From NCBI GenBank assembly GCA_024036415.1, contig JAMWET010005505.1, positions 62,001-126,000 of the forward strand: DNA of 64,000 nt, given 5' to 3'. The position numbers and the translations under genes were made by a program. This stretch comes from Prochilodus magdalenae (lineage: Eukaryota; Chordata; Actinopteri; Characiformes; Prochilodontidae). The notes under the pieces are model-generated. The model had not been told where the DNA came from. It was given only the letters and a program-made list of their open reading frames with translations, and ran no database searches. Every line of letters starts with the position of its first letter. The stretch's first letter is position 1. Shown here piece after piece: positions 47,671-64,000 of the stretch.

Positions 47671-48875
47671 AGCAGGGTGTCCCTTAGGGCCGAACGGCCA
47701 CTGTAATGTGGAGACTGTATGCAGAGAGCTGGATCCTTTTAGCTGATTAAGCACACATTCCGAACGCCATGGGGGAAAATCCACGCCTCGTCTTCACTGA
47801 GTGCCATTCACTCTGAGGACCTGTTATCTCCTCATTTGAATTCATTAAACATCTGAATTACAAAAGAGGTGAATACATTCATTAGAGCAAGACTGCAGAG
47901 CAACACACAAAGGAGCCCGTGGTGTTGCTATAAAACAGACATCCTGCTCCGAACCTCATAGACAATCGTGAGCAATGCAGCTTCAGAGTCACGTAATCAG
48001 GACTTTTACAGATACTGAAAGTCACTGTGCTGGAATGTAGCTGCTAAACCACTTAAGGTGGAACAGAAAATTCAAATAAGGAGCTGATGAATAGAGGGTC
48101 TAAATATCTAAATAATATCTAAATAATGTATTCTTGTTATAAACCATCATTGACAAAGTATTCATTATTAAGTAGCTGTTTATTAAAACCTGAAAAGTGT
48201 TATCATATTGTTTATTAATGTTTTTTTGTTATTTAATTCAGAAAACACTCCAGAAATGCATTCACCACTGAAATACACAGGAACTATGTAATAATGCAGG
48301 TCATTCGTTTTCAAGAGAACCAAACAATCCAAATCATCCACGTAAACCAGACCAAAGAGCTCAGGGTTGGAACTGGAGAATGCAGTTAGGGTGTGGTACC
48401 TATAATAGATGTTGACTTTCCAGATAAGGACCCAGTTTAGCAGGATCTTTTTGATCTTAAACACATTGAACACGTTGCAGTAACACCGTATTTTGAGAGC
48501 CGTGTAGAAGCTCACTGAACTTTAATCTGCATGTAATGGACTTTATCATATTAAACCCTGAATGCAGGCGTGGACAGAAAACATAACATCCGTAGTTCAG
48601 TAAATGTAGGTGGGCTTTCTGTAAAAATACTGTTTGAGTAACAATGTACTTTATATATTTCCACTTGAGTAAACATGAATAAAATAAAGTAGTAATAATA
48701 ATAATAATAATTTAAAAAACATAATAATAATAATAAAAGTCTTCACATTCTATTATTTTAATGTACAACTTATATTTAGACCTGGATTGAAGACAGGAAA
48801 ATGTCTTTAAATTGAATCTTTAATTCACAGGGTTTTTACTTCAATTTGACTTTTTTACTTTTATTTTTACGATTT
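47671..48875. other. no recognised gene; (TAA)n at 48693-48737
   Basis: A 110-codon open frame at 48183-48515 (minus) has no motif I recognise and no splice or repeat context that supports it. Confidence 0.35.
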
Positions 48876-48879
48876 TAAG

Positions 48880-49505
48880 TTTAAAATCAATCATAAACCT
48901 AAACCTTAAACATCAATCCAACATCTAAACATAACCTTAAACCTAAAACTGACTGTAATCTCAAACCAACTCTAACCCATCCCATAACATTAACATTAAT
49001 CCTAGCCCTAACCTTAATATCAACACGAAACCTAAAACTAACCCTAATTTACTAATCTTAACGTCCAATCAAAACCTAATCCTAACCATAAACCAACCCT
49101 AAACTAAACATAATCATAACCTGATACACCACATTAACTAACCTTAAAATCTGACCAAGATCGAAATCTAATCCTAGTCCTTACCTTAAAATCAACACAA
49201 AACCTAAACTGGAACCTAAAAGAATTTACCAATCTCAATGCCTAATCTTAATCAAAACATAATCTTGAACCAACCCTAACCTTAACCTTAACCCAACACC
49301 TAAATGTAACTTTAAACCTAAGACTAACTTTCTAGTAATTACCTTCAAACTAAAACCTTAACCTAACACCAAACAACTGTAAGCTTAACATTAACCCTAA
49401 ACCGAATCTTAGCCCTAAATTTAATATCAACACAAAACCTAACGCTTCGTTTCTAATTTATCAAATAGGAACTTAAACCTAATTTAAACCGAAAACTAAT
49501 CCTAA
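48880..49505. repeat. degenerate C-rich telomere-like array (CCTAACCTTAA)
   Basis: Continuous permutations of AACCCTAA, CCTTAAAC and ATCAACAC with almost no G on the plus strand. It appears to be an older, diverged part of the array that continues at 50355. Confidence 0.8.
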
Positions 49506-50354
49506 TTCAGGGTTTCTCCAGATAGGTTGTCCACAGTTCTGAGAACCTGTAGATAATTTGTAGGCGTTATCATATACAGTGTGACCCATAGAGCCTGCGG
49601 TTATGTAGTCTATGTTAAACAGCCACATATACAGTCAAAAGCTTGAGTACAAACTTCCCTTCAAGCAGCATCACTTAATCACAAGCTTTCGATCGAGCAG
49701 ATCTCTGAGACGATAGAACACACACCTTTGCTCAGGTGGCTCCAAAAACTCTACTGTGATCTCTCCTGTGAATTCTGAACATGTTGACGGTATAGATAGC
49801 TGTAGTGTTTACACTGGGCATGAACTCCAGTCCATTAGGGAAATGGGGAATCTTGAGACCAGCGTTTTCAGTCTGGTGTGTTTACTTTAACAACAACAGT
49901 TTAGCATAAAAACAGCAGCTGGTGTAAATGTCTCATCTACTTCACACAAACCTCGACTTCTAACAGCTCTGAGTCACTTACTGTGGCAGTCTAAATCACA
50001 GAAGCATCTTATAACAAACATCACATCACGTCTCTGTCTGGACAGTCATAGACATATGGTCCAATGTGGTTTTTATGTATTTATGCACCTACAGAAAGTA
50101 ATTATACTCCCCATTTATACAGAACCAGTCAGTCGGGTTTAGACACGCCTCCTCATATCAGTTCTCCTTCTGTTTATCTTAATACTCGTTTGTAGAATAA
50201 AATGAAGACATCAAATTATAAAATAGCATGAATCATGAAGTCCACCTTAAAACGCTCCAAAACGGACCCTTACAGGAGGATGAACCCCCTTTCTTAACCT
50301 TCAGTGGAGGCTGATAGAACAAGGTATATTTCTAAGCAGGTTTGGAAAGTTTTT
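49506..50354. other. no gene seen
   Basis: Non-repetitive sequence separating the two C-rich arrays. Confidence 0.4.
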
Positions 50355-51245
50355 ACACCACTAAATATATTACCTTCAAACTAAAACCCTAAACTAACAT
50401 CAAACCAAACCTAACCTTAACATCAGCCCAACACCTAAACATAACCTTAAACCTAACTCTAACTTTCTAATATTACCTTCAAACTAAAACCATAACCTAA
50501 CATCAAACCAAACCTAACCTTAACATCAGCCCAACACCTAAACGTAACCTTAAACCTAACTCTAACTTTCTAATATTACCTTCAAACTAAAACCTTAAAC
50601 TAACATTAAACCAAACCTAACCTTAACATCAGCCCAACACCTAAACGTAACCTTAAACCTAACTCTAACTTTCTAATATTACCTTCAAACTAAAACCTTA
50701 AACTAACATTAAACCAACCCTAACCTTAACATCAGCCCAACACATAAACGTAACCTTAAGCCTAACTCTAACTGTCTAATATTACCTTCTAACTAAAACC
50801 TTAACTTAACATCAGCCCAACAACTAAACGTAACCTTAAACCTAACTCTAACTTTCTAATATTACCTTCTAACTAAAACCTTAAACTAACATCAAACCAA
50901 ACCTAACCTTAACATCAGCCCAACACCTAAACGTAACCTTAAGCCTAACTCTAACTTTCTAATATGACCTTCAAACTAAAACCTTAAACTAACATTAAAC
51001 CAACCCTAATCTTAACATCAGCCCAACACCTAAACGTAACCTTAAACCTAACTCTAACTTTCTAATATTACCTTCAAACTAAAACCTTAAACTAACATTA
51101 AACCAACCCTAACCTTAACATCAGCCCAACACCTAAACGTAACCTTAAACCTAACTCTAACTTTCTAATATTACCTTCTAACTAAAACCTTAAACTAACA
51201 TTAAACCAAACCTAACCTTCATATTAACCCAACACCTAAACGTAA
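50355..51245. repeat. tandem repeat, about 103-bp unit, C-rich
   Basis: Eight or nine units beginning TTACCTTCAAACTAAAACC and containing AACATCAGCCCAACACCTAA and AACTCTAACTTTCTAATA. Units are much more alike than in 48880-49505, implying recent amplification. Confidence 0.93.
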
Positions 51246-53139
51246 ATATATTTGAGAGGTGGAGAAATACAATACTCTGGCACATCAAGAGTATATATGG
51301 TATATCAGAATATGCACTGTTTCAGACTCTCATCAGTTGGAGCTCTTGTGCTCTTGAACTTTTGATTGGTTATGTAGTGGCATACAAAAGTTTATATTTG
51401 TGTGTGTGTGTGTTATTTGTGTGTGTGTTACTGTTAAATCAGGTTTATTGTCACGTCACATATACACAGGTGTGAAGGTGAATAAAATCCTAGGTGTGTA
51501 GTCACAGTACTAAACACCAAAATAGCTCTGCTTATACAGTTTTCTATAACAGTAATGTGAAGTTAGGTATAGAACTTACTGCATACATACTACGTTTGGG
51601 CAGAGTTAGTACACGTGTTTTATGTAGTATTCCATTTTGAATACAGCCAGTGTTTACACAGCTGTGAAATCTGCATCACCTGGTCTTTCCTAATGATGAC
51701 TGTGCACAAGCACCAGCACTAATGAGCTAATTAAGGTCTGCGATCATGGTAGACATTGTCTGAGAGCCCTAATCTCTTGGGTGGCTGAGTTGGTGCTCCT
51801 TTTCTTTTTCCCCCACTCTAAACTCATACGGAACATAAATGATACACTCATCTCACAAAATATGAGAGTGTATGAGTGGCCTGAGCGTTCTGTGGGCAGC
51901 AACCTGAGGGCAGCTTCCTGTGGGTGCTGACCTTGAAGGTCACAGGATGTTCCAAACAACAATGAAACATAAAATGTCAAATGTTTTTGTCATGTTTTCA
52001 GTTTAATACAAACTAAGTTTACTGCTTTAATCACTGCTGTCTGTTTCTATTGACATTTCATACAGTCCCCAACATGGGTTTGTATATTGCAATACAATGT
52101 TTGTTGAACAGAATCTTGACTACTGAATGTGCCTAGTGAGCTTAAATGTGGTGAGTTTTCCTCCCCAGAAAGCCTCTCCTACAAGCCCCTTGGTTCTGAC
52201 CGTCTTCTTGCATTGTCTGAATGCTGTATACCGTTATTATTATTTTTTGTTAATGTTGGGGGAAGCAAAGCAAGCAATAATTTTACTGCTGTTTGTGCAT
52301 GCAGAAATAAAGACTTTGATTTTGATAGTGAAATGTGTTTAGCTGTGCTGTAATGAGAACCATCCTTCTGCCATCTAGTGGAGACACTGTGTTACAAAAA
52401 AGGTTCTATATGCATTAACACTTAGGACTCAAACCCATTTCTGGTTAGTCGGACCTGTGTGAACAGGAGAAACACTGCTAATCACATCTTGTGTTATTGT
52501 TAGTGTTTAAATAGGCAAGAAACTGTGTACAAGGTCATTTATAGTAACACAACTGGATAAGAACAATAAACACAATGTAGGTTAATAGTTAATAATACCA
52601 CTGACATGTTATTCAGGCAGGTCAAAGATCACAGGCAGCTTCAAAGAATTGTAGACCAGGGCCGTATTTTAAATGGTACAGTACTATACTGCATACTACA
52701 GCAGTGTGTACTGCATACTGTATACACCCCCTGTGTGTAGTATGCAGTACAGTAACAAGTTCTGACCTACAGTGTAGTATACTAATACAATCACATGACC
52801 AGTTACCTCACATTTACCTCAGAGCTGTTATTACTGTATCCAGTGTTTAGAGCTAGCTGTTGGGAAGACTACTCAATTCACTTAAAACATGTTTAGCCTA
52901 GCTGTTAGTTACCCTCAGCTATCTAAAAGAGATCCTCTAAAGCAAGTTCCTCTTGTATTAATCTTCAGACCTGTATAGTTTAACTTTCTGAAGCTCATTC
53001 TCATGACAACATATCCCACTACAATCACTACACCCACATTTATACTACATATTTATATACTGTATACTATATATTACACCATCCGGGTATCTTCATTACA
53101 CCATGAAGATAGCTCCCCCTGTATACTAGAAGGACAATC
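51246..53139. other. intergenic; fragments of interspersed repeats, no gene
   Basis: 51430-51500 (GGTTTATTGTCACGTCACAT) looks like a LINE/SINE 3' fragment. 52660-52790 contains inverted GTATGCAGTA words (CATACTGTATAC) typical of a short inverted-repeat element. Nothing coding recognised. Confidence 0.4.
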
Positions 53140-53440
53140 AAGGTAGTCTCACAGATGCTCCACTGTGTATAAGTTTAGGAAATTAGGGGGCCTGGACGTC
53201 TTGGCTCTTCCAACCAATATGGGACATTTCTAGCTGTGTGGCAAGTCGCACTGTCTTGCTGGTAGATCCCATTCACCCCAGGGAAGACAGTCAGCACGCA
53301 TGGATGTATGTCGTCAACAACTATGGATTCACACTCAAACAGCCTATTGCACACCTTATATACACACCAAGCCAGCTTCCGATACACAACTTGCTAATGA
53401 GCTACACTGTTGTCGAAAAAAGGAAGTGGTCATAATAATG
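53140..53440 (-). mobile_element. Tc1/mariner-like transposase fragment
   Basis: The minus strand reads VNGIYQQDSATCHTARNVPY, then WLEE, close to the QQDNAPCHTA..W motif of Tc1-type transposases. The reading is open for 70 codons but truncated on both sides. Confidence 0.65.
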
Positions 53441-53639
53441 TGACTCGACTGTGTAGTATTAATAGTATACATACAGTGTGTTCAGTCAAGTGATCAAGTA
53501 CATTTACATTTAACCAAAGAGGTTCTTATTTTGAAACTATTGGTGTTTTTGCTAAACAGAAACAACTTACACACTCATTACATTACCAACTACCACAAAT
53601 CCCACTCCAGTGTGTAGCGTTTATGCTGCACCAGATTTG

Positions 53640-53960
53640 TTGTTCTTTAAAGTTCTTTCCTGTTTGGGCCTTTTTCAACAGACTTCCAATTAGTCAGTGA
53701 GTTTTCTGAACATCAAAGGGTGTGGTGTTCCACAGGGCTCTGTTTTAGGGACACTATGTGTTTTATTTACAGCCCCTTGGAAACATAATCCATAAAGACA
53801 GTGTTGCAATTAGCTTCTATGCTGTTTGTATTCAGTTACACGAGCCAGCTCAGCCAGATTCAGAGACACACTTTACTGCATCACGTTTGTGTTTGAATGG
53901 CTAATCTTGCATGCAATGCTGCATTTCTGCATTTAGTATTGCAATAATCAGTCATAATAG
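53640..53960 (+). mobile_element. LINE reverse-transcriptase fragment, copy 1
   Basis: CTGAACATCAAAGGGTGTGG followed by GTTCCACAGGGCTCTG reads LNIKGCGVPQGSVLG, the conserved GVPQGSVLGP block of non-LTR reverse transcriptases. Decayed downstream. A related copy is at 56255. Confidence 0.75.
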
Positions 53961-54110
53961 AGCTGATGTTGGAAAACCAATAACTGTTAAAGCTAATCTA
54001 CCCTGCTGAAAAATGGAAAATAGGTAAAGATAAAATGCAATATGTAACATATTTATATTATTTACATATATGAAGTTGATGGCACTTCGAGACTCCTATC
54101 TTAGATTAAA

Positions 54111-54205
54111 TTTATTTACAAGTGATGTAAATAATCCAATACAATACTACTAATCCAATTACAATAACATACTAACTACTGCTGTACTACCTGTTAAGAT
54201 TTATT
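54111..54205 (-). terminator. candidate mfap3 polyadenylation signals
   Basis: On the sense (minus) strand AATAAA occurs at 54205-54200 and at 54116-54111, about 200 and 290 bp after the mfap3 stop codon. Either would give a short 3' UTR. AATAAA is common in AT-rich DNA, so this is position-based inference. Confidence 0.4.
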
Positions 54206-54402
54206 TACTCAAAAATATTTAAATGCGTTAAATTTCAAGTACAGACTGTCAGAGCATCTTAGCTAAACATGGTACTACAGTGAACAGAAGTCAGTAGTCA
54301 CCAGTTACCACGATGCCATCATGCGTTTCATTGACTGCTAGCTAACATTAGCTTTCTTTAATGGGGCTATTCCTGTAAATAACTGTAGCCAAGCCTGCAA
54401 AT

Positions 54403-60643
<6,241 letters not shown>

Positions 60644-61079
60644 TCTGAAGAGCTGTAGTGACGTCTGTCTGTCTGTCTGTTCTCTGATGAGTCTGTGGTC
60701 ACTATCAGGACGACATGCTCTCTGTTTGCGTCCTCTGCAGTCCTGAACACAACAGCAGTCCAGCAGTGGGATCCAGATCAGCTCCTAACCAGTCAGTGTG
60801 ACTCTACAGCAACTCTAAACAAAGAACAAGCACAAACCGTCCACCCGAGTCACAGCAGGAACTTCCTCATTCAAGAATTCTGTTCCAGTCTGACCTGCTC
60901 AGCAGACACAGGTGTTTTTCCCCGCCTTTGTTCAGACAGACCCCACCCACCTGCTCTAGGATTGGATAAGAGTTTAGACTCACACAAGTCCACCCTTACC
61001 TGAATACAGGTGAGAGAAAAACAACTAGAGTCTGAGTAGGTCAAAGGTCAGCATTACAGAAATTACCATTATCCACTGT
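60644..61079. promoter_or_regulatory. upstream region of mfap3
   Basis: (GTCT)n-like run at 60664-60679, then sequence without recognised exon. The mfap3 promoter should lie here, but no core element could be named. Confidence 0.3.
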
Positions 61080-61082
61080 TCA

Positions 61083-61119
61083 TTATTTTTATTATTGTTA
61101 TTATTATTATTATTATTAC

Positions 61120-61177
<58 letters not shown>

Positions 61178-61182
61178 AACAA

Positions 61183-61231
<49 letters not shown>

Positions 61232-61288
61232 GTTGCATTTCATTATTTTGTATTTTAGTAAATGATGCATAGCTATTGTTAGTGTTAC

Positions 61289-61353
<65 letters not shown>

Positions 61354-61354
61354 G
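61083..61354. repeat. (TTA)n microsatellite, interrupted
   Basis: Two long ATT/TTA trinucleotide runs separated by GTTGCATTTC..GATGCATAGC. It produces poly-Asn open frames on the minus strand that are not genes. Confidence 0.96.
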
Positions 61355-61377
61355 ATTTGCTGTTGTTAAAATATTTA

Positions 61378-61490
61378 TGCTCTAGTAGACTCTATTAGAC
61401 ACTCCTACCTTGCTGGTACACCTTATAGATGTACAGTCCGAGAACGATAGCTCATTTACTTCTGCACAATGCAGTGCTGCCCACAGGTCA
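61378..61490 (+). repeat. partial copy of the 29.6-kb fish interspersed repeat
   Basis: CTATTAGACACTCCTACCTT and ACGATAGCTCATTTACT align with 29800-29860 and the family consensus I remember. Confidence 0.7.
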
Positions 61491-61494
61491 CTTT

Positions 61495-61600
61495 ATGTGG
61501 TTGCTAAGGTATTGTTAGGCGGTGGTTATGGTATCCTAATTAGTTGCTATGTGCTAATTGGTGGTGGCTTTGGTATCCCAGGTGTATGCTAAGGTTGCCA
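61495..61600. repeat. short array of GTGGTTGCTAAGG type
   Basis: Three to four units similar to the 20.8-kb array. Confidence 0.6.
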
Positions 61601-61629
61601 TGCCGTAATGTATTACTTCAGGTGGACTC

Positions 61630-62180
61630 ACTGTGTGGAGTGTCCAAAAACCTTTAATGGCACGTGGAGTGTCCAACAACCTTTGGTGCCATGTGGAGTG
61701 TCCATCAAAAACCTTTGGTGGCATGTGGAGTGTCCAGAAACCTTTAATGGCATGTGGAGTGTCCATCAAAAACCTTTGGTGGCATGTGGAGTGCCCAAAA
61801 ACCTTTGGTGACATGTGGAGTGTCCATCAAAAACCTTTGGTGGCATGTGGAGTGCCCAAAAACCTTTGGTGACATGTGGAGTGTCCATCAAAAACCTTTG
61901 GTGACATGTGGAGTGTCCATCAAAAACCTTTGGTGGCATGTGGAGTGCCCAAAAACCTTTGGTGACATGTGGAGTGTCCATCAAAAACCTTTGGTGGCAT
62001 GTGGAGTGCCCAAAAACCTTTGGTGACATGTGGAGTGTCCATCAAAAACCTTTGGTGGCATGTGGAGTGTTCAATAAGAACGTTTGGCAGTATGTGAAGT
62101 GCTTATAAACCTTTGGTGACATGTGGACTGCCCAACAATCTTTGGCGGCATGCGGTGTGTCTAAAAACATTTGGTGGCAT
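61630..62180. repeat. minisatellite with alternating 32- and 29-bp units (61-bp period)
   Basis: Units of GTGGAGTGTCCATCAAAAAC and GTGGAGTGCCCAAAAACCTT alternate. GGTGACATGTGGAGTGTCC recurs near 61807, 61868, 61900, 61961 and 62022. It ends about 330 bp before the candidate exon at 62510. Confidence 0.92.
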
Positions 62181-62509
62181 GTGGAGTTTCTCAAGCCTTT
62201 ACCTATAGATTATGGTTTAACAGGAGCTATCTCAATACAGGGTCTATAACATACAGCATTTACAGTCTTCGACCAGCAGGTGTCGCCAATGTGTGCCGGT
62301 TCGAACGTCTCGAATCACTGAATCGTTGAACGAATCGGTTCAAAGCTTCAAAAGGCCTTGTTTCCCCCCATATCAGAACCTGCAGCCGGGCTTTATTATT
62401 ATTGGGTCAGACAGAAACGTGACCCCGAAGCACCACCCATCAATGGGTGTGATCTGACCTCAGGAGCACGCGCTCACCCACAGACACGGACGCGGTTCGG
62501 ACTGCAGAG

Positions 62510-62585
62510 ATGGAGGAGCAGAACAACACAGCGCAGATCACAGAGCAGAACTCCAGCAATGATCTCCACAACTCTGCGTTCTCAG
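62510..62585 (+). CDS. candidate first coding exon of a divergent gene (possibly fam114a2)
   Basis: In a locally GC-rich stretch (62430-62520), ATG at 62510 in fair context (CAGAGATGG) opens MEEQNNTAQITEQNSSNDLH NSAFS, then TCAG/GTCGGT, a possible donor in phase 1. The fragment is acidic and Asn/Gln/Ser-rich and I do not recognise it. It lies 1.9 kb from the mfap3 start in the opposite direction, where human has FAM114A2, whose N-terminus is also acidic and poorly conserved. It could equally be non-coding. Confidence 0.3.
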
Positions 62586-62874
62586 GTCGGTTCCTACTGT
62601 TTGAGCATTCTGTTCCACCTTAAGTGGTGCACTGGATGTAACGGCTGCACCATTTAAGGTGCAGCGGAGGAGTTAATGGGTGATTGCATGGCTGGGTATG
62701 TATATAAATATATATGTATGTGTATAATCACTAGAATATCCCTGTGCCATTAGCTTGAATGCCAGTTAACCAGATGTTAGTGCAGTGCTACAAAACCCTC
62801 CACACTGCGAACTTCTCCTAGAATACAGTTAACTCCACCAGTTTTCAAAATAGCATTCTGCATAATTAATTGGT

Positions 62875-63270
62875 TCAGGGTCATTCCGAGTGGTTCAGTG
62901 TGAAATGCTCCATAACTTAAGCCAGAACTGTTCACAGTGGTGGTGAATGGAACCAGACCTCCCCCTCTAAAAGCTCCCTCACAGAAAGTTACTACATGAT
63001 ATGGTTATAAATACACTGCCAGATGTCTGAGATTCTGTTTTTGATAGTTTGGAGAAGATTTTAACATTAGACTCCATTCATGGTGGAGGGATACATGCTG
63101 CAGGGCGCAGTGAGGCAAAAAAATAGTCCCCCAAAGAAAACTTGTGTAACAGTCAAAAGACATGTGTAGGTTAACCGGTGGTTTATATATGTCTGTATGT
63201 GTGTATAGACATGGAGAACCCTGGTTCCCATCACTATCACTGTAAAGAACATTTGTACCATCTCACACCA
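62875..63270 (+). repeat. dispersed repeat X, copy 4 (longest clean copy)
   Basis: GAGTGGTTCAGTGTGAAATG, GTGGTGAATGGAACCAGACC, ATTCATGGTGGAGGGATACA, ATGTGTAGGTTAACCGGTGG and ACATGGAGAACCCTGGTTCC; ends near CTCACACCAAACC. No coding capacity. Confidence 0.88.
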
Positions 63271-63575
63271 AACCTACTTGGTCTACTGAGCTATGCAGAA
63301 GTTTTTGTGGAGGTGCCGTTTAGTAGCTGAGTAAACACGGTGTAGTGCTGGTATTTAGAGCTGAATGTAGCTAGCTGAGTTTTCCAGACTGCTTGTTGGT
63401 ATGTGAGGCCGGAGTTTAAGCTTTTGCACATGACTTTCCTTCTAGCTGCAACCTGGCCTGATAAAATCCATCAGATAATCCCTTAACAAAGCGTGTTCAG
63501 GCTCATAAACATGGTTATACTGTGTACTCAATATCATATGTTCTTTATTTTAGATTATATTGTAGTGTATTTTGA

Positions 63576-63609
63576 CATTGTTGATGATGATGATGATGAT
63601 GATGATGAT
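63576..63609. repeat. (GAT)n microsatellite
   Basis: About ten GAT trinucleotides. Confidence 0.95.
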
Positions 63610-63689
63610 TATCAGTCTTCTGGAATATTTTGGAGACTCTTTTGTATTGCACTTACAAAGCAGCCATTGTGGAGAGAAAGGCCTCTACA

Positions 63690-63930
63690 ATAATACACTC
63701 ATCATCTAAAGAATAGCTGCACAAATAGCTGCACCCAGAAAGAATCAGCCGACAGGAATGAAACTTGGTGGGTAGGTTTGACATGCAGATGTCAATGTGA
63801 CGTAAGCAAGGACGGGCCTGATCACTGTACCTGACTGACCCATCAGCTACGATCATGGACATTCAGCGAGCAGTGATGTCTTCCTTCTGGGTGCAGCTGT
63901 TCTGCTGATGATGAGTGTAATGATTGTGCA
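63690..63930 (+). mobile_element. MITE-like deletion derivative of the Tc1-like element
   Basis: The left end ACACTCATCATCTAAAGAAT plus AGCTGCACCCAGAAAGAATC and the right end (complement of ACACTCATCATCAGCAG..AGCTGCACCCAGAAGGAA) are inverted repeats around only about 150 bp. The interior matches the first part of the 5.6-kb copy (GACGTAAGCAAGGACGGGCC). Confidence 0.82.
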
Positions 63931-64000
63931 GTGTTAAAATTATGTGCAAATTATGTAGGCAGCGCATTTTATTGTTGATGCTGTATTCTCCCTCTCTCTC

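Noticed and set aside
48183..48515. 110-residue minus-strand frame
   Set aside because: AT-rich, Ile/Leu/Asn-heavy, no motif, no splice or promoter context; left unassigned.
48880..51245. Interstitial telomere (CCCTAA)n
   Set aside because: Words resemble CCTAA but there is no hexamer periodicity; the clean part has a 103-bp period.
61025..61270. Poly-Asn protein
   Set aside because: Trinucleotide TTA microsatellite read on the other strand.

Overview
The window looks like a vertebrate nuclear chromosome, almost certainly from a teleost fish. It has GT-AG introns of 0.4 to 18 kb, a tRNA-derived SINE with the common fish tail GTAAGTCGCTCTGGATAAG, decayed Tc1/mariner and hAT transposons, non-LTR retrotransposon fragments, and a very heavy load of minisatellites and microsatellites. 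By my count tandem arrays make up roughly a fifth of the sequence. The species cannot be named from sequence alone; the repeat style suits an otophysan (for example a characin), but that is a guess. There is no bacterial, phage, CRISPR or organellar content.

Two genes can be read with confidence, both on the minus strand. galnt10 (polypeptide N-acetylgalactosaminyltransferase 10, Golgi mucin-type O-glycosylation) has its first six coding exons here: 43205-43062, 25056-24957, 24000-23862, 20443-20277, 13434-13249 and 12843-12660. They join in phase and give about 306 residues. The rest of the catalytic domain and the lectin domain must lie beyond position 1. mfap3 (microfibril-associated protein 3, a one-Ig-domain type I membrane protein) is complete in four coding exons: 60643-60581, 58300-58132, 57563-57199 and 54708-54403, giving 300 codons plus a stop. 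A GC-rich plus-strand stretch with a short coding start at 62510-62585 may be the first exon of a divergent neighbour. FAM114A2 is the candidate because FAM114A2-MFAP3-GALNT10 is the human order, but the protein fragment itself does not prove it.

Layout. 1-12.6 kb has no recognised exon: a purine-rich low-complexity block, a C-rich block, a Tc1 copy split by a SINE, a 33-bp minisatellite and a 2.9-kb satellite with higher-order structure. 12.6-43.2 kb is galnt10, whose introns carry a hAT element with a perfect 8-bp target duplication, Tc1 copies, several dispersed repeats and minisatellites. 43.2-54.4 kb is intergenic and holds a 37-bp minisatellite that creates a false 573-codon ORF, a 30-bp minisatellite and a 2.3-kb C-rich array. 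54.4-60.6 kb is mfap3, with a second target-duplicated hAT element in its last intron and a 25-bp telomere-like minisatellite in its first. 60.6-64 kb is the candidate divergent promoter region with further repeats.

The points most worth a second look are: a long (UG)n tract directly abutting the 3' splice site of a galnt10 catalytic exon; a weak, sequence-altering donor at the next exon; two hAT insertions dated as real events by 8-bp duplications, each keeping an N-terminal zinc-finger-like fragment; an 84-nt near-perfect hairpin in a dead Tc1 copy; an internally deleted Tc1 derivative present in several copies with the same junction; and minisatellite families recurring at two or three loci. 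I did not find evidence for a wholly new biological system.
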